Source of the DNA: Margaritifera margaritifera
Lineage: Eukaryota > Mollusca > Bivalvia > Unionida > Margaritiferidae
Assembly: GCA_029931535.1 (NCBI GenBank)
Contig: JAQPZY010001436.1
Coordinates: 2,135,001-2,199,000 of the forward strand
Direction of reading: 5' to 3'
Length of the DNA: 64,000 nt
The notes under the pieces were generated by a model, which was not told the DNA's origin, made no database searches, and saw nothing but the letters and a program-made list of their open reading frames with translations. This document shows, piece after piece, positions 51,233 to 55,719 of the stretch. The stretch's first letter is position 1, and each line of letters opens with the position of its first letter. A program made the translations under genes and the position numbers.

Positions 51233-54200
51233 CACACACACACAGACAGACCTTGAGTGAGTTTGATTTCTAGAGCTCCACAACATCATTTAGAAGAGTT
51301 ATATAGCACCTGATTTTCCGTCTTCCTAACTTTCATTTCTGCGGCATAACTTTGCTGAGTGTTTTTGGATTTGAACTAAGTTAAGCATGCTTGTTAATAT
51401 TGATAATACCTTCAATTACTTTCATTTCTATCATCCCACAACATCATATATGGAAGTTATGGTCCTTGGATTGTCTGTCTTTCTGACTTTGGTTTCTACA
51501 GCATTACTTTACCAATAATTGTTGAATTTCAACCAAATTTGACACACAGTTTTATATAGATGAAACCTTGAAAAGAATTAACTTTCCAGCATTCCACATT
51601 GTCATTTAGAGGAGTTATGGTCCAAGATTGCTTCGCTGCCTGACTAAGATTTCAGCAGCAGTACTTTACCAAGTATTGTTGGATTTTAACCAAATTTGGT
51701 GTGCAGCACTTCAATAAGTTGAATTTCCATCATTCCGTGTCTTGATTTTGAGGAGTTATGACCCCTGAATACCCATTCATCTAAAAACAATTCCCAACAC
51801 AAGATGCTCTGGTAAAAGCCCTGCCTAGCAAATTGCAGTTAGTGGGACCCTTTAGGATGCACCAATAAATACTAGTTCTAGATCAGTTTGAACTCAGTTG
51901 ACTCCCAATGTTACCATTTGTAGCAATAAATTGAATCATAACAAAAGGTCTAGTGGGGCCTGAGATTACTCACCATATAGTCAAATGCAAGAGCAGTTGG
52001 CCAAGAAATCTGGTTAAATGGATGTCTACAGTCAAAATTTCTTCAAATTCTTTTTATTGGTTATCAAGACAGTTTTTTGAAGGCTTCTCCATTTTAAGGT
52101 TTTTCTATTTTTAGTAACAGTGGCCATATTGGTTAACAGATTGGCATTATTTGTACAAAATCTTGATACCAGGTTGCTTTCTATCTGTTTTCATAAAATT
52201 CTGATTAACCGTTTTTGAGAAGCTATTTAAGGTTTCATTTTTTAATAATGGTAGGCATATTTTATGGCAGATCAGCACCATTTGCATAAATCTGAAAGGC
52301 CCTTTTTGCCAGGAAGCTTTCTTGCTAATTTGGTTAAATTCCATTGATAGGCGTTTGAAAAGGTCATTAAAAGTTTTTGTTATTTTTGTAATGGTGACCA
52401 TGTTTGATGGTGGATCTGAATCATTTGAACAAAAATGAAACACCTTCATGCCAGGATGTTTTCTGTCCAGTGTGGTTACATTCTGTTGTGCACTTTTTGA
52501 GAAGAAGTTATTCAAAGACTTTCTGTTATTAGTCGTGATGATAATATTTGATTCCAAATCAGCATCATTTGTATCAGATTGAATGGCCTCATTGTCAGAA
52601 TGCTGTCTGTCAAATTTGGTCAGTATTGTTTTGGCAGTTTTTTTTTAAGTCATTATTTAAAGGTTTATACTATTTTTAGTAGCAGAGCATCATCATTTGT
52701 ATAAACTTGAAAAGCCTTCAAAAAGCTTTCAGTCTAATTTGGTAAAATTATTTTGAAAGGTTTTTGAGAAGAAGCCATTTAAAGTTTTTGTTTAGCTCTA
52801 ATGGTCATAGACCAGAAGAGCTTATGGAATGGTCTGTTTTCTGTCATCTGTTATCCATTGTCAGATATCTGTCTTCTGATGTCTGTTCATCTGTGGCCAT
52901 GTGAAAATCTTGTCACTACTCCTCCTGAATGGATGGTCATATCAACAAGGGGGTTTTCAGTAAAAGACTTTTTATAATGTCTACTTCATCCTAAATGAAA
53001 TGTTGCCAATCTGACATCCAATATGACTGCCATGGCAGCCATCTTGAAAATCTTATCTCAACTCCTGAACAGAAAAACAATATTGGCATGGGGTTTTCAC
53101 CAGAAAACTTAATGTGATGTCTAGTTGGTTATAAATGAAAATGCTGCTGCCTGGACAGCCAATATGGCCACCACAGTAGTCATCTTGTAAATCTTGTTTT
53201 TGATGAGGTTTCAGAAGAATACTTACTGTGATGTCTAGTTGGTCCTAAATGAAAATGCTGCTACCCAGACATCCAATATGGCAACCACAGCAGCCATCTT
53301 GTAAATCTTGTTATCACTACTTTACCTGAATGGATTTTCGTATCAACATGTGGTTTTTCACTGAAAGACTTCTTATGATCTTTAGTTGGTCCTGAATAAA
53401 AACGGTGCTGATCTGACATCCAGTATGGCCACCACAGCAGCCATGTTAAAAATCTTGTTATTGCTACTTCTCCTGAACATAGAGTCAGCATGAGGTTTCA
53501 TCAGAAGATTTCTTATGGAGTCTAATGGGTCTTAAATAAAAATTGTACTGATCTGATATCCAATGTGGCCACCACAGTGGCCATCTTGAAAATCTTATCG
53601 CTACTTCTCCTAGATTGAAAGTCATATCAACATTGGGTTTTCACCAGAAGACTTCTTATGATGTCATAGTTAGTATTAAATGAAAATGGTGCCAATCTGA
53701 TATCCAGTATGGCCATCGAGGAAGTCATCTTGAACATTTATTTCTGCTATTCTGAAATGAAATGTCATATCAAAATGGGGTTTGCACCAGAAGTCTTGTT
53801 ATGATATTTAATTGGTCCTGAATGAAAAGGGTGCCAATCTGACCTCAAATATGACTGCCACAATGAACATATTGAAAATCCTGTCACTAATTCTCCTGAT
53901 TGGATGGTCATAACAACATGGAGTTTTCATCACAAGTCTTCAAATGGTGTCTAGTTTTTCCCAAATGAAAATAGTGCTGATCTTACATCCTGATCTTACA
54001 TCCATTGCTGCCACAGTAGCAAATTTGAAAATCTTATTACCATCTATACTCACTTATAAGTCAACGTTTTTTACTTAAAATTTGATTCATACAGAGTAGG
54101 GGTTGTCTTATAAGCGCGACATTAAAAATAAAATTATAAATCTTGGGGTAATGTTGGAAAATCTAGATGTTTGCAGTACATAAAAATACTGTAAATTCAT

Positions 54201-55563
54201 ATATTTTATGTTTTCATGCCACTATTCCTATGCAGTAATGCAGATATGGTATGCACTGTGTTTATCCGTTTAATGACGGTATTCATTACACAATACTTGT
54301 ATCTACAGTTATTTGGATTTTAATAATTTGAAAATATTACTGGTAAATTAAATACTACCTACCGCAAAGTGAAGTGTCCATCAATATTTACCATGGGTGT
54401 TTACTAGTAAGTATATTGCTTCCATTTTCGTGCAAGTCCGAACAACCCTGTATTTGTATTAATATTTGTGTTTTGCTGTATAAAGACTGTGCTTGATACA
54501 ATAAAAGTTTTGATTTAATTTGTTTTTTCCTTTTCCACAAGTCAGATTTAATTCCCAAGTGATATTTCCCAAGTTATCTGCCAGTGCACGTGGGCCAATA
54601 AGTGCCAAGTAGAGTTCTACAACTTCCTGTGCATATACTTTGTCCTTAATCCCTTAGCTTGTAAAGGCATCACACTCTTTGTTTTCCAATGTGACAACCC
54701 TTTGATCAAGCCATGAGTTTGATACTTGTTCAGTGCCAATGTCCATTGATGGGACAGTGAAAATATATTCCTGGTATTCGTTTCCAGTGAATTATCAAGA
54801 TTATTTCTCTTGCAAAATCCAGTAATTCACGGCCTACCATAAAATAAATTAAAATGTTGTCCAGCCATCTGTTGCCAGTTTCATTTCTGGACCATAACTA
54901 GAGTTGTCCATAAAGTATAGTTAGGAAACTTTGTAGATGACTTGCACTTGGTATAAGGAAGAAACCTACCGAATTTGGATTAACTGTGACTGAAAGAAGA
55001 AAAATCATTTTTGCAGTAATAACTACCGTAGTTGCAGACCACATGGCTTGACCAACAGTTTTGGAGGGCTTGCACTTAAGGTATGGAAGAGGCCTATTGA
55101 TTTGGTTGTTCAAAGGTCAAGGCCATTGTGGCTCCAAAAAATGGGTTTTGCAGAATAACTCTTATTCCAGAGTAAGGTTGAGGTCTTTGAGACCCATTTG
55201 TCAATAATGTCGACCCAACTAGTGCCTACATAGAGGACTATTCAACATGGAGTAGGCATATAATATACCATTTATGGTACTCTTGGTCACTATTATTTTT
55301 GTCAGGCTGCATCATGCATTCTGGATACTCTAAGTCTTGTAATAAGTTAGTATTTTTGATTTTGCAGTATACCACTATAATCATAACAATGTTGAACATG
55401 GATTTCCAGCCATTTTTCATGAGAACCTTGCATAGTTAAGTGCATGTACTGTGATGGCCTTACATGGCTATTTCAATCGAGTACAGATTTTCTCTGTTTT
55501 ACATAATATTTTTATATATTTCAGGCACGAAACATCCTGGGAATTAATGCAAGAACCAGATAA
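7531..55563 (+). CDS. COQ9: COQ9, ubiquinone biosynthesis protein (8 exons seen, first exon missing)
   Basis: COQ9 is a mitochondrial inner-membrane, lipid-binding protein with a TetR-like fold that presents ubiquinone intermediates to the hydroxylase COQ7. Eight exons join in frame to about 272 residues; human COQ9 has about 318. Landmarks in order: a basic N-terminal segment [16 protein letters not shown] that fits a mitochondrial presequence; [17 protein letters not shown], the start of the TetR-like domain; [50 protein letters not shown] joined to FNWYTKRA, the most conserved block, in which the Asp, Trp and Tyr equivalent to human D237, W240 and Y241 (COQ7-contact surface) are kept; [13 protein letters not shown]; and the C-terminus [12 protein letters not shown]. 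All introns are GT-AG and 4.9-8.4 kb long. No frameshift is present, so the gene appears intact apart from the unlocated first exon. The identification rests on family knowledge of the conserved blocks. Confidence 0.95.
8508..8635. repeat. 128-bp palindromic mini-element
   Basis: Left arm beginning TGCATCGGTGTTGGATAGG is the imperfect reverse complement of the right arm ending CCACAGTGATGCA. Arms are about 50 bases with a central loop of about 25. It lies in the COQ9 intron after exon 2. A single copy is seen here. Confidence 0.6.
8749..8812. repeat. 32-bp tandem duplication
   Basis: Two identical adjacent copies of a 32-base unit starting GTTTTCATGGTTTAGCAAAA. Confidence 0.9.
9080..9180. 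repeat. 35-bp minisatellite, 3 units
   Basis: Three near-identical units starting ACCCACAATAACTAGCCCT; the third is truncated. Confidence 0.85.
10084..10204. repeat. 121-bp palindromic mini-element
   Basis: Arms of about 52 bases are complementary with a few mismatches. The left begins GGTTACTGCATTTGTATGGG, the right ends with its complement CCCATTCAAATGTAGTAACT-like sequence, and the arms are separated by about 16 bases. Unrelated in sequence to the palindrome at 8508. Confidence 0.65.
10714..13680 (+). mobile_element. Degenerate CR1/Jockey-like LINE
   Basis: Broken frames show the expected order. Endonuclease start with [12 protein letters not shown] and [10 protein letters not shown] (about 10775-10865); LIGDF near 11150; reverse transcriptase motif A as FCNISKAFN (about 12370), where the usual Asp residues have become Asn; [19 protein letters not shown] (12430-12480); GVPDG interrupted at 12570 and resumed after an insertion; and [11 protein letters not shown] (about 12935). 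Many stop codons make it a fossil. It lies in the COQ9 intron between exons 2 and 3, same strand. Ends are approximate. Confidence 0.8.
12571..12738 (+). mobile_element. SINE-like insertion with (CAA)n tail
   Basis: A 168-bp insert splits the GVPDG reverse transcriptase motif of the surrounding LINE. It is flanked by an 11-bp direct repeat CTGATGGGGTC (12560-12570 and 12739-12749). The body contains GGTCGGTGGTTCTTCCCGGG and AAAAACTGGCCGCCATG, then GGTGTTAAACCCACAACAACAACAAC at the 3' end. This pattern resembles widespread molluscan SINE bodies and tails. Removing the insert restores the reverse transcriptase reading. No clear A box is seen, so the copy may be 5' truncated. Confidence 0.85.
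14137..14354. repeat. Double-hairpin MITE, copy 2
   Basis: Begins TACCGTATATACTCGATTTA and ends GCAAGTATATATGGAA. The two internal hairpins (AACCCTGATC...GATCAGGGTCT and GACCCAGATCTG...CAGATCTGGGTC) are the best preserved of the four copies. It sits about 120 bases before COQ9 exon 3. Confidence 0.75.
14474..14607 (+). CDS. COQ9: COQ9 exon 3 (start of TetR-like domain)
   Basis: It follows acceptor ttctgttttag and ends at AAAG before gtaagc; length 134 = 1 + 44 codons + 1, in phase with both neighbours. It carries an acidic/Gln-rich linker, then the family signature [16 protein letters not shown] and NAIAKG. Confidence 0.95.
14725..16245. mobile_element. hAT-like non-autonomous transposon
   Basis: The left end CAGGGTTCCTGCAGGTT and the right end AACCTGACAGAACCCTG are inverted repeats. 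Both subterminal parts carry repeated GTCAGGGAATTTT/GTCAGGGAAAA motifs. CAGGG termini suggest hAT. The expected 8-bp target duplication is not visible (accaggaa against atgacacc), so the assignment stays tentative. The interior has no transposase, but carries the 34-bp array at 15592-15930. Confidence 0.6.
15592..15930. repeat. 34-bp minisatellite, about 10 units
   Basis: Units begin GTGCTACATATATGGGGTTG and vary at a few positions (ATATATG or ATGTATG; GGCTCTAGGG or GACTGTAGGG). It is internal to the hAT-like element. Confidence 0.9.
16288..17320 (+). repeat. Minisatellite element of about 146-bp units, left part
   Basis: Eight diverged units are marked by TGATCTTGCATCT-like motifs at about 16305, 16451, 16593, 16740, 16885, 17030, 17178 and 17302, each followed by TTGATCAAACTTGG-like text. 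The array is interrupted in the eighth unit by a LINE and resumes at 21245. Confidence 0.8.
17321..21244 (+). mobile_element. Near full-length but decayed LINE with (TTA)n tail
   Basis: Inserted in the 146-bp minisatellite. The 5' part (17388-18220) has ORF1-like fragments, including a coiled-coil-like [19 protein letters not shown]. Endonuclease remnants near 18640 read TLIDHIYTN. The reverse transcriptase follows: [13 protein letters not shown] (19395), [17 protein letters not shown] (19660), VDF, stop, [14 protein letters not shown] (19770; Asp of motif A kept), [18 protein letters not shown] (19935) and LYTDDTTFF (20040, motif C). The C-terminal part at 20712-20905 contains a GIIWNNI motif. 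It ends AATAAAGTCTTTATTATT plus repeats. Many stops and frameshifts are present. A (CA)n/(TA)n/(TG)n stretch lies at 21061-21110. Confidence 0.82.
21245..21660 (+). repeat. Minisatellite element, right part and terminus
   Basis: It resumes ATCTGAGTGGCTGAGCTTGTTACC, in phase with the unit broken at 17320, and continues for about two diverged units. It ends in CAGGCCCACTTGGACCTCTTGTT at about 21637-21658, the same terminal motif found at 35546 and, inverted, at 51938. Confidence 0.7.
21995..22225. repeat. 33-bp minisatellite, exactly 7 units
   Basis: 231 bases are seven copies of a unit starting ATGATTTGATGTTGTTGATT. Six are identical and one has a single change (CATTCG at about 22190). Because 33 is divisible by 3, an 11-residue repeat frame results that is not a gene. 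The near-identity suggests recent expansion. Confidence 0.95.
22410..22600. repeat. 46-47-bp minisatellite, 4 units
   Basis: Four diverged copies contain CAGGATTGGATGACGGTAAT and CTTGCTGCTACATATTGA. Confidence 0.85.
22633..22797. repeat. Double-hairpin MITE, copy 3 (internally deleted)
   Basis: Starts TACCATTTATACTTGATTAT and ends CGACTTATAAGTGAGTATAG. The second hairpin is present, while most of the first is missing, giving 165 bp instead of about 220. Confidence 0.7.
23044..23194 (+). CDS. COQ9: COQ9 exon 4
   Basis: Acceptor gtgtag, donor gtctag. It encodes [19 protein letters not shown] and [19 protein letters not shown] followed by a Gln-rich tail, matching the COQ9 region after the helix-turn-helix-like start. 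The donor is weaker than its neighbours', and a 53-bp tandem array starts about 20 bases inside the following intron. Confidence 0.95.
23214..23950. repeat. 53-bp minisatellite, about 14 units, next to COQ9 exon 4
   Basis: Units read TCTCAATCATAAGTCCATTC and continue to GCCCATTGTCAATGATAAGC. Variants (GATGAAAAG, GAAGAAAAG, GACGAAAAG; CAATGATAAG or CAGTGATCAG) recur in blocks, suggesting duplications of several units at a time. It starts about 20 bases after the exon 4 donor. Confidence 0.95.
23951..25579. other. Intron DNA without recognisable features
   Basis: AT-rich sequence of the intron between COQ9 exons 4 and 5. I see no exon or complete element; short inverted AAATTTATGAAA/TTTCATAAATTT segments lie near 24507-24570. 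Confidence 0.5.
25580..25927 (-). pseudogene. hAT transposase C-terminal fragment
   Basis: The minus-strand frame contains [20 protein letters not shown] and the dimerisation-domain signature [14 protein letters not shown], followed by [11 protein letters not shown]. These correspond to the hAT C-terminal dimerisation region of ZBED-like transposases. Only about 115 residues remain; the upstream part is lost where the MITE copy and solo LTR lie. It has no role in the host gene that I can see. Confidence 0.8.
25985..26163. repeat. Double-hairpin MITE, copy 4 (left end eroded)
   Basis: Shares GTAGATCAGGGTCTGTGTTG, ACTGCATAGACCCAGATCTG and a right end CGCGAGTATAGATGGTA with the other copies. 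The left terminus is not recognisable. Confidence 0.65.
26169..27096. mobile_element. Solo LTR of a retrotransposon (928 bp)
   Basis: It begins TGTTACGG and ends CTAGTCGTAACA, giving the TG...CA termini with a 7-bp inverted repeat TGTTACG/CGTAACA. It is flanked by a 4-bp direct repeat GTAG (26165-26168 and 27097-27100). A TATA-like CTATATAATA lies near 26570. No internal coding region follows, so recombination between two LTRs probably removed it. A 4-bp duplication fits some Ty3/Gypsy clades; the family is not determined. Confidence 0.85.
27190..29600 (-). mobile_element. Degenerate L2/CR1-like LINE
   Basis: Minus-strand fragments in order: [19 protein letters not shown] (about 28855-28800, linker before the reverse transcriptase); [16 protein letters not shown] (28290-28240, motif A); [25 protein letters not shown] (about 28120-28070); [12 protein letters not shown] (about 28020-27985, motif C, with YADD changed to YAYD); and a C-terminal piece near 27450-27200. 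Remnants of the endonuclease probably fill 29050-29600. Frameshifts and stops show it is inactive. It lies antisense in the COQ9 intron between exons 4 and 5. Confidence 0.82.
29601..30721. other. Intron DNA with small duplications and an inverted repeat
   Basis: Two diverged copies of an ATATCAGCAGATGACATCA segment occur at about 30107 and 30192, each followed by a TTGCAGGAC motif. A short inverted-repeat element lies at 30283-30398. No exon is seen before exon 5. Confidence 0.55.
30283..30398. repeat. 116-bp element with 24-bp inverted ends
   Basis: The arm at 30283-30306 (GCAGTAGTTACTTATGAAGA...) matches the reverse complement of 30375-30398 at 22 of 24 positions. The centre includes GGTTCAAACCC, which resembles a pol III B box, but no A box is present. 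Confidence 0.6.
30722..30806 (+). CDS. COQ9: COQ9 exon 5
   Basis: Acceptor cttattgcag, donor gttagt. The exon completes a split Ser codon and encodes 28 residues including [17 protein letters not shown], equivalent to the RLRMLIPY block of vertebrate COQ9. Its last 28 bases plus the donor are the founding unit of the minisatellite at 30779-31175. Confidence 0.95.
30779..31175 (+). repeat. 58-bp minisatellite containing the exon 5 splice donor, 7 units
   Basis: The first unit is the end of COQ9 exon 5 itself (CATACCATACAAGGACAAAT, then GGCAACAG and donor gttagt) plus about 30 intron bases to CAGTGCC. Six further copies follow, one shortened by 6 bases. AG/gttagt is preserved in copies with donors at about 30865, 30917, 31033 and 31091; two copies (near 30975 and 31149) have AG/at and cannot serve as donors. 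Reading through the true donor meets an in-frame TAA after VSLC. Confidence 0.93.
31367..31620. repeat. 32-bp minisatellite, about 8 units
   Basis: Units ATTATTTGATGGCTTATGCA plus GTTATGTACTGT, alternating between variants GTACTGT, GTATTGT and GGACTGT. It lies only about 190 bases after the 58-bp array. Confidence 0.93.
32217..33581 (-). mobile_element. Tigger/pogo-like DNA transposon, internally deleted
   Basis: Perfect 24-bp terminal inverted repeats beginning CAGTGAAACTCCTCAAAACC occur at 32217 and 33581, flanked by TA on both sides (32215-32216 and 33582-33583), as expected of Tc1/mariner-superfamily insertion. At 1365 bp it is shorter than a full Tigger and holds only the transposase C-terminus on the minus strand. 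An AT-rich region with a GA repeat at 32342-32357 fills the other half. Confidence 0.9.
32666..33107 (-). pseudogene. Tigger-like transposase C-terminal remnant
   Basis: Two overlapping minus-strand frames form one protein tail broken by a frameshift near 32830. The first carries the acidic segment [17 protein letters not shown] and further Asp/Glu/Ser-rich text. The second continues [20 protein letters not shown] and ends [13 protein letters not shown], a typical Tigger-type ending. The catalytic DDE core is absent. Confidence 0.75.
33590..34064 (+). repeat. Minisatellite of about 160-180-bp units, left part
   Basis: Units are marked by GAATCATTATGAAGCTAAG-like text at about 33605, 33787 and 33944, with TTGGTCAAGGTCACAGTTA and TTTGCTTATATTTCCTAAAC. 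The array is broken at 34064 by another element and continues at 35569-35700. Confidence 0.75.
34065..35568 (+). mobile_element. Minisatellite-bearing element with hairpin ends
   Basis: It starts AGCTCACCTGTCCAAAGACT with GTGTGAGCTTATGG, an AGCTCAC/GTGAGCT stem-loop. It carries about nine diverged units of about 145 bp (TTTGACAGAAAGCATCCTGG, then GATGCTGATCTGCCATCAAA). It ends in the perfect hairpin AGGCCCACTTGGGCCT followed by CTTGTT. A 12-bp direct repeat AGTTTTTTCATT lies at each border (34053-34064 and 35569-35580). No coding capacity is seen. A second, inverted copy lies at 51938-52796. Similar sequences are common in molluscan genomes to my knowledge; I cannot name the family with certainty. 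Confidence 0.75.
35569..35700 (+). repeat. Minisatellite array, right part after the insertion
   Basis: The sequence AGTTTTTTCATTTGCTTATA followed by TTCCTAAACCC resumes the unit interrupted at 34064, and includes AAAGCTAAGACAATTCATTC as in the left part. Confidence 0.7.
35701..38284. other. Intron DNA with promoter-like (possibly LTR) segments
   Basis: Two core-promoter-like sites stand out: CCTATAAATAGGGG (TATA at 36399-36406) in a comparatively GC-rich stretch (36235-36440), and CATATATAAGCC (37447-37454) followed 15 bases later by AATAAA at 37469-37474, a layout common in LTRs. GTGTCG/CGACAC motifs cluster at 36780-37005. A 59-bp tandem duplication starts at 37009 and 37068. The text at 37690-37745 (GGTCATTTCAGGTACTATG) resembles 46605-46680. 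No coding region or paired LTR could be defined. Confidence 0.4.
37009..37112. repeat. 59-bp spaced duplication
   Basis: Two copies of CTATTGACATCCGGTTCCAG extending to CTAACATATTTATCAT, starting at 37009 and 37068, differ at one or two bases. Confidence 0.85.
38285..38389 (+). CDS. COQ9: COQ9 exon 6
   Basis: Phase 0 on both sides; acceptor cttttcag and donor gtaagt. It encodes [18 protein letters not shown] followed by the hallmark [15 protein letters not shown]. Confidence 0.97.
38560..39480. repeat. Minisatellite element of about 130-175-bp units
   Basis: Five or so diverged units share CTTCACATGGGATGTTGCTT, AGCATAGCTTAAGAACCATT and TAGATGTGCCTTTTATGG. It is unrelated in unit sequence to the other arrays but similar in size and style. 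It directly abuts the DIRS-like element at 39491. Confidence 0.75.
39491..43643 (+). mobile_element. DIRS-like retrotransposon remnant with inverted terminal repeats
   Basis: Inverted ends of roughly 70-80 bases match imperfectly. The left (39491-39561) contains ATGCACTACCTCGTGAATAC and CTCCCAAGCTAAAAAAGAC; the right (43566-43643) contains their complements around CTTGGGAGGGGTGGATTTGT and GAGGTAGTGCAT. Coding remnants on the + strand: reverse transcriptase C-terminal part ([18 protein letters not shown], about 41230-41280); an RNase H-like start [17 protein letters not shown] (41605-41655); [17 protein letters not shown] (about 41870-41920); and near 43120 [17 protein letters not shown], resembling the end of a tyrosine recombinase. 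Stops and frameshifts are frequent and the YxDD part was not found, so it is inactive. Confidence 0.72.
43644..44182. other. Intron DNA without recognisable features
   Basis: AT-rich sequence between the DIRS-like element and COQ9 exon 7. I see no repeat or exon here. Confidence 0.5.
44183..44338 (+). CDS. COQ9: COQ9 exon 7
   Basis: Phase 0, 52 codons, acceptor gttctttcag and donor gtaaga. It encodes [20 protein letters not shown], then [19 protein letters not shown] and a basic helix ending FARS. It contains the Trp-Tyr pair needed for COQ7 contact in the human protein. Confidence 0.97.
44373..44892 (+). mobile_element. Short minisatellite-type element ending in hairpin plus CTCTTGTT
   Basis: It starts about TTTTTATACCCCTGCCTCTTC, 35 bases after the exon 7 donor. 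Three diverged units share GGATTGCAGTGAAACTTGGT-like text. It ends GTGAGCAAAATGCTCACCATTCCTCTTGTT, in which GTGAGCA/TGCTCAC form a 7-bp stem. The ending resembles those at 21658 and 35566. Confidence 0.6.
45434..46570 (+). mobile_element. Tigger-like transposon, copy A
   Basis: The right end GGTGGCCTTATAAGAGGGGG plus ACCACTG is followed by TA (46571-46572). The left end AAGTGGTCCCCTCTTGAACT follows TA (45432-45433) and is its diverged inverted repeat. At 46082-46294 a frame reads [20 protein letters not shown], resembling the N-terminal helix-turn-helix of Tigger/CENP-B-like transposases; the rest is missing. A poly(T) run lies at 46329-46348. Confidence 0.72.
46890..47065. repeat. Dispersed repeat, also at 50280-50460
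   Basis: Both sites share AATATTTGCTGAA, AGTGTTATTCATAG/GTATTATTCATAGG, ACCAACTAATAT and TAGCATGCTCTTGA, in the same order and orientation with moderate divergence. Identity of the family is unknown. Confidence 0.55.
47360..48176 (-). mobile_element. Tigger-like transposon, copy B (inverted, truncated)
   Basis: The reverse complement of 48176-47360 matches 45434-46265 throughout, including the transposase N-terminal region (47360-47580). The outer end GGGGGACCACTG is followed by TA (48177-48178). The other terminus is missing. Confidence 0.75.
48585..48965. repeat. About 35-bp minisatellite, about 11 units
   Basis: Units are variants of TATTATCAGAATATTCTGTG plus TGAGACATACATGTAA, with deletions that shorten some to about 26-30 bases. 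Each unit contains the palindrome AGAATATTCT. Confidence 0.9.
48966..50279. other. Intron DNA without recognisable features
   Basis: AT-rich sequence between COQ9 exons 7 and 8; I see no exon, element end or array. CTGCCTCCTGGTGGCAGG at 50087-50104 is a short imperfect palindrome of unknown meaning. Confidence 0.45.
50568..50621 (+). CDS. COQ9: COQ9 exon 8
   Basis: An 18-codon exon ([18 protein letters not shown]) between ctttgaag and gtatgt. It aligns by position with the vertebrate segment before the C-terminal NLTGLNQ. It is too short to see by open-frame length and was placed by phase and position. Confidence 0.88.
50694..51800 (+). repeat. Minisatellite element of about 165-175-bp units
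   Basis: Six diverged units share GTTGGATTTCAACCAAATTTGG (at about 50810, 50970, 51115, 51530 and 51690), CCAGCATTCCA and GAGTTATGGCCCCTGA. It starts about 70 bases after the exon 8 donor. A long (TA)n tract interrupts the third unit. Confidence 0.8.
51140..51227. repeat. (TA)44 microsatellite followed by (CA)n
   Basis: About 88 bases of uninterrupted TA, then TTTATACACACACACACA. The tract lies inside a minisatellite unit at a position where other units read TATATAGATGA, a likely seed. Confidence 0.97.
51938..52796 (-). mobile_element. Inverted copy of the 34065-35568 element
   Basis: The reverse complement of the left end reads GGTGAGTAATCTCAGGCC, CCACTAGACCTTTTGTT, matching the hairpin end at 35532-35566. 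GCAAGAGCAGTTGGCCAAGAAAT (about 51985) is the complement of 35484-35506. About six units of the same payload follow in inverted orientation up to about 52790. The 5' stem-loop of this copy is absent. Confidence 0.75.
52797..54040 (+). mobile_element. Minisatellite-bearing element with a related 5' stem-loop
   Basis: It starts TTTAGCTCTAATGGTCATAG, then ACCAGAAGAGCTTATGGAAT. The AGCTCT/AGAGCT stem followed by TATGG parallels AGCTCAC/GTGAGCT plus TATGG at 34065. The payload differs: about eight units of about 140 bp with ATCTGACATCCAATATGGCC, ACCACAGCAGCCATCTTG and AAAATCTT. It starts head-to-head with the inverted element on its left. No CTCTTGTT end was found at its right side. Confidence 0.65.
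54044..54120. repeat. Transposon end with TATACTCACTTATAAGTC
   Basis: ACCATCTATACTCACTTATAAGTC with a GGTTGTCTTATAAGCGCG segment resembles the termini of the double-hairpin MITE but has a different interior. The matching other end was not found before 55500. Confidence 0.4.
54121..55524. other. Intron DNA before COQ9 exon 9
   Basis: No clear exon. Text near 54895-55120 (TAAGGAAGAAACCTACCGAATTTGG and a diverged second copy) is weakly repeated, perhaps one more minisatellite unit pair. Confidence 0.35.
55525..55563 (+). CDS. COQ9: COQ9 exon 9 (C-terminus and stop)
   Basis: After acceptor tatatatttcag the frame reads [12 protein letters not shown] and TAA at 55561-55563, closely matching the LTGLNQRR-type end of COQ9. 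Confidence 0.93.
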   Translation, partial: ARNILGINARTR

Positions 55564-55711
55564 GAAGTGGTGTTAATTTTAAAAAATCTCAAACTCAAAT
55601 TTTAAGTTTGGAAATGTACAACACACATGAATATTTAGTCATTTTATATGTATATATTTATTTGATCTAAACAACTCTGTAAGTTTAAACAAACTATGTT
55701 GAAAATCTATG

Positions 55712-55717
55712 AATAAA
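55712..55717 (+). terminator. COQ9: COQ9 polyadenylation signal
   Basis: AATAAA lies about 150 bases after the COQ9 stop codon, giving a short AT-rich 3' UTR. It is the first canonical hexamer downstream. Confidence 0.7.
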
Positions 55718-55719
55718 AT

